Below, piece after piece: positions 1 to 5,178 of a DNA stretch of 7,064 nucleotides (position 1 is the first letter of the stretch; each line of letters starts with the position of its first letter). The position numbers and the translations under genes were made by a program. The stretch is from NCBI GenBank assembly GCA_021323815.1, contig JAJPKG010000360.1:1-7064 (forward strand), written 5' to 3'. The notes under the pieces are model-generated. The model was not told where the DNA came from. It was given only the letters and a program-made list of their open reading frames with translations, and did no database searches. Source of the stretch: Pseudomonadota bacterium. GTDB taxonomy: Bacteria > Chloroflexota > Ktedonobacteria > Ktedonobacterales > JACDGC01.

Positions 1-177
1 CGGAACGTCGTAGTCCGCCTGGGCACGGGCCTGCGGGAGGCGCGAGCCGCTTGGACCGCAGTTGTCTGGGGCACCAACCATCTCAGCCACCAGCGTTGCT
101 GGCCTCTTCGGAGGATGGTCACGGGTGGGCGGTTGGCCTCAGAAGCCCGCCCCCTTCTAGGGGGCCGGGAGTGTCAC
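1..177 (+). mobile_element. Right end of an IS200/IS605-type (TnpB) element, partial
   Basis: The segment ends in an imperfect GC hairpin: CCCGCCCCC at 146-154, loop TTCTA, GGGGGCCGGG at 160-169 with one bulged C. A short AGT spacer and GTCAC at 173-177 follow. Elements of the IS200/IS605 group end in a subterminal hairpin close to the cleavage site, often with GAAGCCC before it and GTCAC after it, as here. There is no T run after the hairpin, which argues against an ordinary terminator. The left part, including any tnpB or tnpA gene, lies outside the window. I cannot say which frame, if any, of 1-140 is the tail of tnpB; one frame has a TAG at 11-13 and the other two stay open past 240. The assignment rests on pattern recognition, not on a full element. 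An unrelated structured RNA is the main alternative. Confidence 0.5.
1..177 (+). ncRNA. Candidate omega/reRNA scaffold of a TnpB element (5' end outside window)
   Basis: The sequence can fold into several consistent stems. ACCAT at 77-81 pairs with ATGGT at 115-119 and encloses two adjacent hairpins: CCAGC-GTT-GCTGG (90-102) and CCTC-TTCG-GAGG (103-114, a UUCG tetraloop). Upstream, CGCCT (16-20) can pair with AGGCG (38-42). The terminal hairpin 146-169 closes the 3' end. In the TnpB family the guide RNA scaffold overlaps the end of tnpB and runs to the element's right end, with flanking DNA as the guide. If that holds here, the guide would begin at about position 178. The stems are seen in the sequence; the function is inferred. 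Confidence 0.42.
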
Positions 178-241
178 ATGATCTCTTACTGCGAACAAAG
201 CATGAACAAACAGCAACACCCGTCCAGAAAGGATCGCATAT

Positions 242-1147
242 ATGACCATTCTTGTGACCGGCGCAACGGGCTTTATCGGGCGAGCGGTGGTGGCGCGGCT
301 GGTGAAAGAAGGCGAGCGTCCGCGCTGTCTGGTGCGCGATGCGCAGCGCGCTAAAGCGCAGCTGCCTGCCGAGGCGGTGGATCTCGTGGCGGGCGACGTG
401 CTGCATCCTGAGACGCTGGACCCCGCCTTCACCGGGGTTGAGCTTTTCGTCGATTGCGCCTTCATGACGGCAAACCTGAAGCAGCACGGCGAGCAGACCT
501 ATTATAACGTCAACGGGGACGGCACGCACAACCAGATCGATGCCGCCAGACGCGCCGGCGTGCGCCGCGCGGTGGTGATGAGCGGTCTGGGAACGAAGCC
601 GGACAAGCCCGGCACGTACATGCAGGGGCGCTATCTTGCGGAAGAAGCGTTCAAAGAGAGCGGGCTGGGCTGGACCATCATCCAACCGTCGGTGCTCTTT
701 GGTCCCCATGCCCCGTTTTTCAAGGGGCTGGCGGATCTGATCAAGCAGGTGCCGCTGGTGGTGCCGGTGGCGGGCACGGGCAAAGAGACCTTCCAGCCGA
801 TCTGGGTGGAAGACGTGGTGACCTGCGTCATGCAGTGCATTCGCCAGCCGGAGCGCGACGGCAACACCTATGCCATCGGCGGGCCGGATATTTTCACCTA
901 TAACCAGATTCTCGACATGCTGATGGAGTCGCTGGGCGTCAAAAAGGTGAAGATTCCCGGCCCCAAGCCATTCGTCATGCTGGGGGCCGCGCTGATGGAA
1001 GCCGTTTTGCCCAACCCGCCCATCACCCGCGCCGCGCTGGGGCTGTTTGACTTTCCCAACACGACGGCGCTGGATGCTGTGGAAAAGAATTTCGGCTTCA
1101 AGCCGCTGGCGTGGCCGAAATATCTGGCGCAGCACGGAGCGAGTTGA
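242..1147 (+). CDS. NAD(P)-binding atypical SDR protein, NDUFA9/NmrA-like
   Basis: A 301-residue protein with a full Rossmann fold of the extended/atypical short-chain dehydrogenase type. The dinucleotide-binding loop TGATGFIG is at residues 6-13, and an acidic GDV follows strand 3 (51-53). A YxxxE segment (Y131) stands where classical SDRs have YxxxK, so catalysis is doubtful. The substrate-side stretch IIQPSVLFGP (146-155) and FQPIWVEDV (184-192) are typical of the family that includes the complex I accessory subunit NDUFA9 and bacterial NmrA-like or sugar-epimerase-like proteins. Length is normal. The ATG is preceded by AAAGGA at 228-233, 8 nt away. It stands alone, with a mobile-element end just upstream and a terminator downstream. 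The actual substrate is not evident; it may be a redox sensor, a quinone-related reductase or an epimerase. The family call is strong; no specific role can be given. Confidence 0.9.
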   Translation: MTILVTGATGFIGRAVVARLVKEGERPRCLVRDAQRAKAQLPAEAVDLVAGDVLHPETLDPAFTGVELFVDCAFMTANLKQHGEQTYYNVNGDGTHNQIDAARRAGVRRAVVMSGLGTKPDKPGTYMQGRYLAEEAFKESGLGWTIIQPSVLFGPHAPFFKGLADLIKQVPLVVPVAGTGKETFQPIWVEDVVTCVMQCIRQPERDGNTYAIGGPDIFTYNQILDMLMESLGVKKVKIPGPKPFVMLGAALMEAVLPNPPITRAALGLFDFPNTTALDAVEKNFGFKPLAWPKYLAQHGAS

Positions 1148-1195
1148 GTGCGCTCGCCCGCTCGCTCCTTCATCGCCAGCAGATACTGAAAACAG

Positions 1196-1265
1196 AGCCG
1201 ATCCGCTCCCGCAAAGAAGGCGACTGGTCACGCTGCCTCCTGAGGTTCCTCGCGGATCGGCTTTT
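1196..1265. terminator. Bidirectional rho-independent terminator between convergent genes
   Basis: AGCCGATCCGC (1196-1206) and GCGGATCGGCT (1252-1262) form a perfect 11-bp inverted repeat. The plus-strand right arm runs directly into TTTT (1262-1265); on the minus strand the stem is followed by CTCTGTTTTC. The two arms are 45 nt apart, which is long for an intrinsic terminator. The loop can hold minor stems such as AGGC/GCCT at 1218-1221 and 1235-1238. It sits between two genes that point at each other and ends only 2 nt from the stop codon of the minus-strand gene. Confidence 0.7.
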
Positions 1266-1267
1266 CC

Positions 1268-2314
1268 TCATTTGATAAAGGTCAAGCTCTTGATCATCGG
1301 AATGAAGTCCGCTTTGTCGGTGGCGGCAAGCTGCGCGGTTGGCGTGATGTCGATGATCACGACGGATTTCCCGTTGTGAATGGTGCCATACACCGAAGCG
1401 GTGCCGTCGATCCCTTGCAGGGTGAAGGTAGCGCTCTGCTTATTCCAGATGTTTGCCCCCAGCTTGACGCTGCTGATCTTCGAGGCAACTTTCACATTGG
1501 TCGCATTTCTCAAAATCCCCTGCAACAGCGCGCTGTAGCGGCTGGTCGGGACAATGCCCGGCAGGGAAAACACCGAAAGAATGGAGTTGCCGTCTGAAGA
1601 AAGGAAGTCCTCGCCCTGAATGTCCTGGCTGCTGTCGGTTTGAGTAGACCAGTCGGAAGGATACGCGATGGTATAACTGCCGTCGGGGGCGGTGAAGGTG
1701 GAGAAACCGGCGGGGACGGAAGGCGTGGGCGAGGGGACGGGCGTGTCGGTGGGAACGGGCGTTGCAGTTGGGGCAGGCGTGGGTGTCGCACCCAGCGCGG
1801 CCAGCGGGCCGACGCCGCCTTTGCCCAGGAAAAAGAGCGAGCCGAGCAACGCCAGAATGACGATCAGCGCGCCGCCGCCGATGATGAGACCGAGCATGTT
1901 GCTTTGTTTGGTTGCCGGTGGCACGGGGGCCAGTGACGGCATGGCACCCGGCTGGTATAGCCCGCTCGGCGGATAGCCCGGCTGGCCGGGGATGGTCTCG
2001 CCGGTGCTGGGCCACGCGGGCGGTGGATAGCCCGGATATGCCGGCTGTGACGGGGGGGGATAGCCTGGTTGGCCGGGATAACCGGACGGCGGCTGATTAG
2101 GATACGACGGCTGAGGCGAAGGAGGATAGGGGCTGGACGGCGGCATCTCATTCCCCATCTGGCCGGGATACGCCGGTTGCGCGGGCGGTGGATAAGGCGA
2201 AGACGGCTGCGGATAAGCAGGGGGAATGTACGGTTGCGACGGCGACGGCGGGTTTTCTGGATTTTGCTGCGGCTGCTCAGGGGTGCCCTGAGGCGGCTGG
2301 TCAGGCATGGTCAT
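1268..2314 (-). CDS. Proline-rich single-pass membrane protein with PsbP-like outer domain
   Basis: The 348-residue protein has four parts. Residues 1-137 are low complexity, built from loose repeats such as YPPPAQPAYPGQ and QPGYPPSG, rich in Pro, Tyr, Gln and Gly. Residues 139-164 form one hydrophobic membrane segment (LGLIIGGGALIVILALLGSL). A Thr-Pro stalk follows at about 176-200 (TPTPAPTATPVPTDTPVPSP). The globular domain at 203-348 begins FSTFTAPDGSYTIAYPSDWS, an opening typical of PsbP-like or lipoprotein-type beta domains. The likely topology is a cytoplasmic proline-rich tail and a domain outside the membrane; there is no cleavable signal peptide. The first ATG is chosen because AAAGAGG lies 6 nt upstream (2321-2328, reverse strand); a second Met at residue 3 is less well placed. 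Function is unknown. The stalk style is common in Chloroflexota. The PsbP resemblance is judged by eye from a few residues. Confidence 0.88.
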   Translation of the reverse strand: MTMPDQPPQGTPEQPQQNPENPPSPSQPYIPPAYPQPSSPYPPPAQPAYPGQMGNEMPPSSPYPPSPQPSYPNQPPSGYPGQPGYPPPSQPAYPGYPPPAWPSTGETIPGQPGYPPSGLYQPGAMPSLAPVPPATKQSNMLGLIIGGGALIVILALLGSLFFLGKGGVGPLAALGATPTPAPTATPVPTDTPVPSPTPSVPAGFSTFTAPDGSYTIAYPSDWSTQTDSSQDIQGEDFLSSDGNSILSVFSLPGIVPTSRYSALLQGILRNATNVKVASKISSVKLGANIWNKQSATFTLQGIDGTASVYGTIHNGKSVVIIDITPTAQLAATDKADFIPMIKSLTFIK

Positions 2315-2437
2315 AACAAACCTCTTTCAACTGAAGAACATCACTCATTCCCGGCGCATCCTGCCTGGGAACGCCTGCCATCAGCGCATGATGCAAGCCG
2401 CAGATGCGAGCCGCCGGGCGCTTTCGGCTGTGCTTGC

Positions 2438-2446
2438 ATCTTAGCA
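2438..2446 (-). promoter_or_regulatory. Candidate extended -10 promoter of the proline-rich membrane protein gene
   Basis: On the reverse strand the sequence reads TGCTAAGAT: a TG extension one base before TAAGAT (4 of 6 to TATAAT). It lies about 120 nt upstream of the start codon at 2314. No good -35 hexamer is seen at 16-18 nt, as is often the case for extended -10 promoters. This is the best site in the interval but is not strong. Confidence 0.35.
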
Positions 2447-2499
2447 GATTCTGCGCAAGAAAGATAGTCTGCACGGGCAGAGATCGCGGCGGCTCAGAT

Positions 2500-2529
2500 T
2501 TGACGCCCACCCTGTGGCTCGCATATACT
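2500..2529 (+). promoter_or_regulatory. Strong sigma-70-type promoter of the zinc-ribbon/HTH gene
   Basis: TTGACG (2500-2505, 5 of 6 to consensus) and TATACT (2524-2529, 5 of 6) are separated by 18 nt. Transcription should begin near 2536. This settles the start of the downstream gene: the frame is open back to a GTG at 2514, but that codon lies inside the promoter, so the ATG at 2628 must be used. The resulting leader is about 92 nt long. Confidence 0.7.
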
Positions 2530-2554
2530 GCTTTCTAAATATCGTGGTGGGTTA

Positions 2555-2601
2555 CATCGCGTGCGGCGTGACGCTGAGAGCGAGGCGTGCAGGCCGCGAT
2601 G
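2555..2601 (+). promoter_or_regulatory. Structured 5' leader element before the zinc-ribbon/HTH gene
   Basis: CATCGCG (2555-2561) is perfectly complementary to CGCGATG (2595-2601). Inside, TGC (2562-2564) can pair with GCA (2589-2591), and CGCT-GAG-AGCG (2572-2582) makes an apical hairpin. The element lies between the predicted transcript start and the ribosome binding site (AAGGA at 2613-2617, 10 nt from the ATG). It leaves the binding site free in this fold. I do not recognise it as a known riboswitch class; the pairing is visible, a regulatory role is a guess. Confidence 0.4.
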
Positions 2602-2627
2602 GCAGTCAACAGAAGGAAAGAATCGCC

Positions 2628-3455
2628 ATGAGCAAAGCGAAAATGAAGTGTGCTGTGTGCCACAAAGCATTCAAATCCAGCAAGGCAACGCAACTGCTCT
2701 GTGATGACTGCGAGCGCAAGCGCCGCAAGGAAAAAGCCACGAGCGCCCCGCCAGCGAAGCCGGTGCAACAAAGCGTCGGCGTCACTGCTGGTGAGAAGCC
2801 GGCATGGCTGGCCAACGCGACCGTGCGCGATGAAGCACATCCTTACTCCACTGAAACACCAGCGCAGGAACGCCAGCCGCGTCTGGGACGTGGTCAACAG
2901 CGCCAGGAACGCGCTAAATCCGCACTGGTGGTGAAAGGGGCGCGCACGCCCCAGGCGGAAAAGGCTCCCGAACCTGCTCCGCCGTCGCGCCCGGCAAAAT
3001 CCCCCAAACCCCCCACGCCGCCATATCAGCCCACCGCAGCGGAGATCGCGGCCATCGAGCAGCGCTATCGGGAACTGGCGCAGCCGGAATTTGACGGCAT
3101 CCGCACGCAGATCGCGCACGAATTGCGCATCCCCAAGCGGGTGGTGCGCGAGGTGGTGGCGGCGTTGCGCAAGCGCGAGCACCTGCCCAGCTGGTGGGAG
3201 ATCCAGACCTATCAGGGGACGCCCGAAGACCTGGAACGCATTAAGACCGCCTATAGCGCCTACCTGCCGGTTCCCCCGGTCGGTGTCCATCGCATTCTGG
3301 CCAAAGAGTTGGGCCTGCCCGCCACAACTGTCTATCAAGGCATCGCGGCGGTGCGCCAGGCGCTCGGCCTGCCGGCCTATAATCCGCCGGAACTGCACCC
3401 GGAGATGAGCCGCGCCGAAACCGCCGATGGCGAAAAAGCGCAAGCAGCATCCTGA
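2628..3455 (+). CDS. Zinc-ribbon protein with duplicated helix-turn-helix-like module, function unknown
   Basis: A 275-residue protein. The N terminus has a C8-x2-C11-x13-C25-x2-C28 ribbon followed by a basic KRRKEK patch, suggesting nucleic-acid binding. Residues 37-130 are a Pro/Ala/Lys/Gln-rich, probably disordered linker. The C-terminal part holds two related modules of about 45 residues (143-187 and 205-249) that align with no gap at an offset of 62. The identical positions are I, Y, A-E-L, P, V, A-A, R and L-P. Each resembles a small helical HTH with the pattern I/LA-x-EL-x-I/LP-x(3)-V. The ATG at 2628 is chosen from the upstream promoter and AAGGA 10 nt before it. The protein is likely cytoplasmic. 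I recognise no named family; a regulator or nucleoid/RNA-binding protein is possible. It is transcribed alone from its own strong promoter. Confidence 0.85.
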   Translation: MSKAKMKCAVCHKAFKSSKATQLLCDDCERKRRKEKATSAPPAKPVQQSVGVTAGEKPAWLANATVRDEAHPYSTETPAQERQPRLGRGQQRQERAKSALVVKGARTPQAEKAPEPAPPSRPAKSPKPPTPPYQPTAAEIAAIEQRYRELAQPEFDGIRTQIAHELRIPKRVVREVVAALRKREHLPSWWEIQTYQGTPEDLERIKTAYSAYLPVPPVGVHRILAKELGLPATTVYQGIAAVRQALGLPAYNPPELHPEMSRAETADGEKAQAAS

Positions 3456-3464
3456 TACCATAGG

Positions 3465-3496
3465 GGCGCGATGCCGTGCGCCGATGCGTGTCTTTT
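3465..3496 (+). terminator. Weak candidate terminator at the convergent gene ends
   Basis: GGCGC (3465-3469) pairs with GCGCC (3478-3482) around an 8-nt loop, and a TCTTTT tract follows at 3491-3496. The tract begins 8 nt after the stem, which is far for efficient termination, and it overlaps the stop codon of the opposite gene. It is the only terminator-like structure in the 39-nt gap. Confidence 0.3.
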
Positions 3497-3818
3497 ATGC
3501 CAGCCCCAGCTCCCATTTAGCGTCTTCACTCATGCGGTTGGGCGTCCAGGGAGGATCAAACGTCAGTTCAACGTGGCACGTCTTCACGCCGGGAACGGCG
3601 CAGACGCGCTCTTCGACTTCGGCCATCACCTCGCCCGCCACCGGGCAGCCGATGGCCGTCAGCGTCATGGTGATGTTGACGTGATCCTGGTCGATCTCCA
3701 GGTTATAGACCAGACCAAGATCCACGATGTTGACGGGGATCTCTGGGTCGTAACAATCTCGCAGCGCCTCATAGACCGCTTCTTCGCTGACGGTGGTGGG
3801 AACGGTTTCTTCTGCCAT
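3495..3818 (-). CDS. MIP18/DUF59-family iron-sulfur assembly factor (SufT-like)
   Basis: A 107-residue single-domain protein of the MIP18 (DUF59) family. It shows the family signature DPEIPVNIVDLGLVY at residues 24-38, the conserved cysteine in TAIGCPV (C58), the VPGV turn (75-78) and the C-terminal FDPPWTPNRMSEDAK (87-101). Relatives include SufT, PaaD and eukaryotic CIA2, which help deliver iron-sulfur clusters to client proteins; C58 is the expected functional residue. Length is normal for a minimal member. The ATG at 3818 is chosen because AAAGGA lies 4 nt upstream. An in-frame ATG at 3851 would add 11 residues but has no ribosome site at proper distance. No suf or isc genes are nearby, so it is a stand-alone housekeeping copy. 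Another nearby candidate client is the 4Fe-4S endonuclease III at the right edge, but linkage is weak. Assignment to SufT specifically is not certain. Confidence 0.93.
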   Translation of the reverse strand: MAEETVPTTVSEEAVYEALRDCYDPEIPVNIVDLGLVYNLEIDQDHVNITMTLTAIGCPVAGEVMAEVEERVCAVPGVKTCHVELTFDPPWTPNRMSEDAKWELGLA

Positions 3819-3874
3819 GATGTCCTTTTGCTCCTCGACGCGCGCTGGCATGTCGCAGAATATGGTTCCTTTCA

Positions 3875-3883
3875 GTTATAGCA
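3875..3883 (-). promoter_or_regulatory. Extended -10 promoter of the DUF59 gene
   Basis: On the reverse strand the sequence reads TGCTATAAC, giving the TG extension plus TATAAC (5 of 6 to TATAAT). The start codon is about 57 nt downstream. No matching -35 hexamer is seen at the usual spacing, which fits an extended -10 promoter. Confidence 0.5.
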
Positions 3884-3934
3884 CATGGCGACATTTCCTG
3901 GGGAGAGCAGGAATTTTCCCCGCGAGACGCGGTG

Positions 3935-3943
3935 TGCTATGCT
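3935..3943 (+). promoter_or_regulatory. Extended -10 promoter of the methyltransferase gene
   Basis: The sequence TGCTATGCT holds a TG extension and TATGCT (4 of 6 to consensus). A transcript start near 3950 would leave a 60-nt leader before the ATG at 4010. It mirrors the opposite promoter: ATAGCACA (3878-3885) and TGTGCTAT (3933-3940) are exact reverse complements. No convincing -35 is present. Confidence 0.45.
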
Positions 3944-4009
3944 ACAGTGTGCAGGATGTTGACGCGATTGCAGGCGCTACACGCCATTCAGGAAGGGTGC
4001 GAGATTGCG

Positions 4010-4585
4010 ATGGCCAGGAAATTCGATACGCGCAAAAAAGATCAGTTGATCGCCCCGGAACGCGAAGCACAGTTGCATCCCAAGGAGTTATTGCGGCAGT
4101 TTGGGCTGCGCCCCGGCGACACCATTGCCGACATCGGCTGCGGCCCCGGCTTTTTCACCATCCCCGCCGCTGAGATCGTGGGGCCGAAAGGGCGCGTGTA
4201 TGCCGCCGACGTGCAGAGCGACATGATCGCGGCCATCATGACGCGCCTGGCCGACCTGGACCTGCACCACGTCGAGATCCTCAAGACCAGCGAGACGGAA
4301 GTGCCGCTGCCTGAGCGCAGCGTGCACTTGATCTGGCTGGCCTTCGTTTTACATGAAATGGATCAACGCTCGGTGTATCTCTATCGCCTGCGACGCGCGC
4401 TGCTGCCCAACGGGCGTGTGGTGGTGCTGGAATGGGAGAAAAAACCCACCGATTCCGGCCCACCCCTTGCTGACCGCCTGACGCCCGAAGATGTGGAGGC
4501 TGACGCGCGCTCGGCGGGCTATCGGGTGGTGGAAAAGCGCCAGATCACCCCTGATCACTATGCGCTAGTACTATCTCCGGCGTGA
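4010..4585 (+). CDS. Class I SAM-dependent methyltransferase
   Basis: A 191-residue protein with a Rossmann-type methyltransferase fold. Motif I is ADIGCGPGFFTIPAAEIVG (about 40-58) and the acidic end of strand 2 is YAADVQ (D67). Strand 4 is HLIWLAFVLHEM (106-117), followed by RRALLPNGRVVVLEW (128-142), where the partly buried helix and strand 5 lie. The opening ARKFDT...APERE resembles a group of small UbiE-like methyltransferases that begin HKFDP...SPERR, which supports the ATG at 4010 over upstream in-frame codons at 3932 (GTG) and 3958. GGAAGGG at 3991-3997 is the nearest ribosome site, 12 nt away and so not ideal. The substrate cannot be told from sequence; small molecules (quinone-like, arsenite-like or lipid) are possible. 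No arsenite-binding cysteine set is seen. It stands alone, divergent from the Fe-S assembly gene. Confidence 0.9.
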   Translation: MARKFDTRKKDQLIAPEREAQLHPKELLRQFGLRPGDTIADIGCGPGFFTIPAAEIVGPKGRVYAADVQSDMIAAIMTRLADLDLHHVEILKTSETEVPLPERSVHLIWLAFVLHEMDQRSVYLYRLRRALLPNGRVVVLEWEKKPTDSGPPLADRLTPEDVEADARSAGYRVVEKRQITPDHYALVLSPA

Positions 4586-4634
4586 TCCTGGCCACATATC
4601 TTATCGCTTCTCTGCATCTGTGCCGTTCATGCGT

Positions 4635-4640
4635 TATACT
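4635..4640 (+). promoter_or_regulatory. Candidate -10 element upstream of the small charged protein gene
   Basis: TATACT (5 of 6 to consensus) lies within an AT-rich island, TTATACTTATAAG, in otherwise GC-rich DNA. A poor -35-like TCTGCA is 18 nt upstream (4611-4616). Transcription from here would give a leader of about 75 nt before the ATG at 4721. Confidence 0.4.
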
Positions 4641-4720
4641 TATAAGAGGGTGGAGTGCGATCCGCTCATCGAGCGTGGGCCAGCAGGATCACCACCCGTT
4701 CACAGAAAGAGGAGCGTGGC

Positions 4721-5065
4721 ATGAACGCCTACGAACAACTCCTGGCGATTCGTGACCGTCTGGAACTGAACGGCGCGAGCGAAGATTCCATCGAAATGAT
4801 CGATAAATATCTGGCGCGCGTCGAGTCCGAACGGGATAGCAACACGAATGTGCCGATGACCATGATGTTGAAGCATCTGTTGCGCCAGCGCGAGGCGCTG
4901 GATAACGATGCTGTCTATAACGACCTGCAAGAGTTAATGGAAGGCAGCAGCCGTCCGGCGCGCGATCCCGATGCTGCGCCCTATGCCTGGGAGGAAGAGC
5001 GCCGGCCCAAGCCGCATTCCTACTACCGGCAGCAGAAGCAAAAAGAACAAAAAGGGCAAAAATAG
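4721..5065 (+). CDS. Small charged helical protein of unknown function
   Basis: A 114-residue protein with no family I recognise. Residues 1-75 look almost fully helical, with heptad-like hydrophobic spacing (YEQLLAIRDRLEL, SIEMIDKYLARVES, MMLKHLLRQREALDNDAVYNDLQELME). They end in a Pro/Arg/Glu-rich stretch and a Lys/Gln tail (KQKEQKGQK) that is probably disordered. There is no signal peptide, membrane segment or cysteine, so it should be cytoplasmic. The ATG at 4721 is chosen over an upstream in-frame GTG at 4655 because GAAAGAGGAG lies 6 nt before it. The gene is 113 nt upstream of htpX on the same strand, but three hairpins lie between, so co-transcription is uncertain. A helical adaptor or a small coiled-coil partner is possible; nothing in the sequence decides it. 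Confidence 0.8.
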   Translation: MNAYEQLLAIRDRLELNGASEDSIEMIDKYLARVESERDSNTNVPMTMMLKHLLRQREALDNDAVYNDLQELMEGSSRPARDPDAAPYAWEEERRPKPHSYYRQQKQKEQKGQK

Positions 5066-5087
5066 CTGCCGCAGGTTCGCCCTGAAA

Positions 5088-5109
5088 AGCCCTTCCACTT
5101 GGCAGGGCT
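5088..5109 (+). repeat. Inverted repeat after the small helical protein gene
   Basis: AGCCCT (5088-5093) pairs with AGGGCT (5104-5109). After a T-C mismatch the stem can continue with CC/GG around a short loop. No T run follows, so it is a poor intrinsic terminator by itself; it may protect the 3' end of the upstream transcript. Confidence 0.35.
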
Positions 5110-5128
5110 ATCCATCGCATACGCATAG

Positions 5129-5153
5129 TGGCGCGGGAAGCCTTCCCGCGCCA
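5129..5153 (+). repeat. Perfect 11-bp hairpin upstream of htpX
   Basis: TGGCGCGGGAA (5129-5139) and TTCCCGCGCCA (5143-5153) are exact reverse complements separated by GCC. This is the most stable simple hairpin in the window. It is followed by TTGCCCC rather than a T run, so it could be a transcript-end or attenuator stem acting with the next hairpin, or a copy of a short dispersed repeat. Confidence 0.6.
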
Positions 5154-5156
5154 TTG

Positions 5157-5175
5157 CCCCGAAAGGGGGGGTTTT
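5157..5175 (+). promoter_or_regulatory. GAAA-tetraloop hairpin overlapping the htpX ribosome binding site
   Basis: CCCC (5157-5160), GAAA loop, GGGG (5165-5168) is a compact stem with a GNRA tetraloop. The G run 5165-5171 is also the only Shine-Dalgarno-like tract before the htpX ATG, 7 nt away, so folding would hide most of it. TTTT (5172-5175) follows, making the element look like a mini-terminator as well. Either translational control or attenuation is possible; neither is proved by sequence alone. Confidence 0.4.
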
Positions 5176-5178
5176 GAC

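Noticed and set aside
1..60. T-box-like resemblance of the GGACCGC stretch
   Set aside because: The conserved T-box antiterminator sequence AGGGTGGNACCGCG is not present, and the downstream gene is not an aminoacyl-tRNA synthetase or amino-acid gene.
146..169. Ordinary rho-independent terminator of an upstream gene
   Set aside because: No T tract follows the stem on the plus strand; GAAGCCC before and GTCAC after fit a TnpB-element end better.
119..1231. A 370-codon open frame on the minus strand across the SDR-like gene
   Set aside because: It is an antisense shadow of a clear Rossmann-fold gene; its translation is rich in Arg and His and has no recognisable domain.
1440..2015. A 191-codon minus-strand frame inside the proline-rich membrane protein gene
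   Set aside because: It overlaps the same strand in another frame; the 348-residue reading has a coherent tail, membrane segment, stalk and domain.
2514..2627. Upstream in-frame GTG start that would add 38 residues to the zinc-ribbon protein
   Set aside because: The codon lies between the -35 and -10 hexamers of the promoter, so it would not be transcribed.
2535..3461. A 308-codon open frame on the minus strand across the zinc-ribbon gene
   Set aside because: The plus-strand gene has a promoter, ribosome site, CxxC pairs and repeated modules; the antisense frame has none of these and is a GC-rich shadow.
5066..5178. CIRCE heat-shock operator before htpX
   Set aside because: Neither TTAGCACTC nor its GAGTGCTAA partner, or a close variant, is present.
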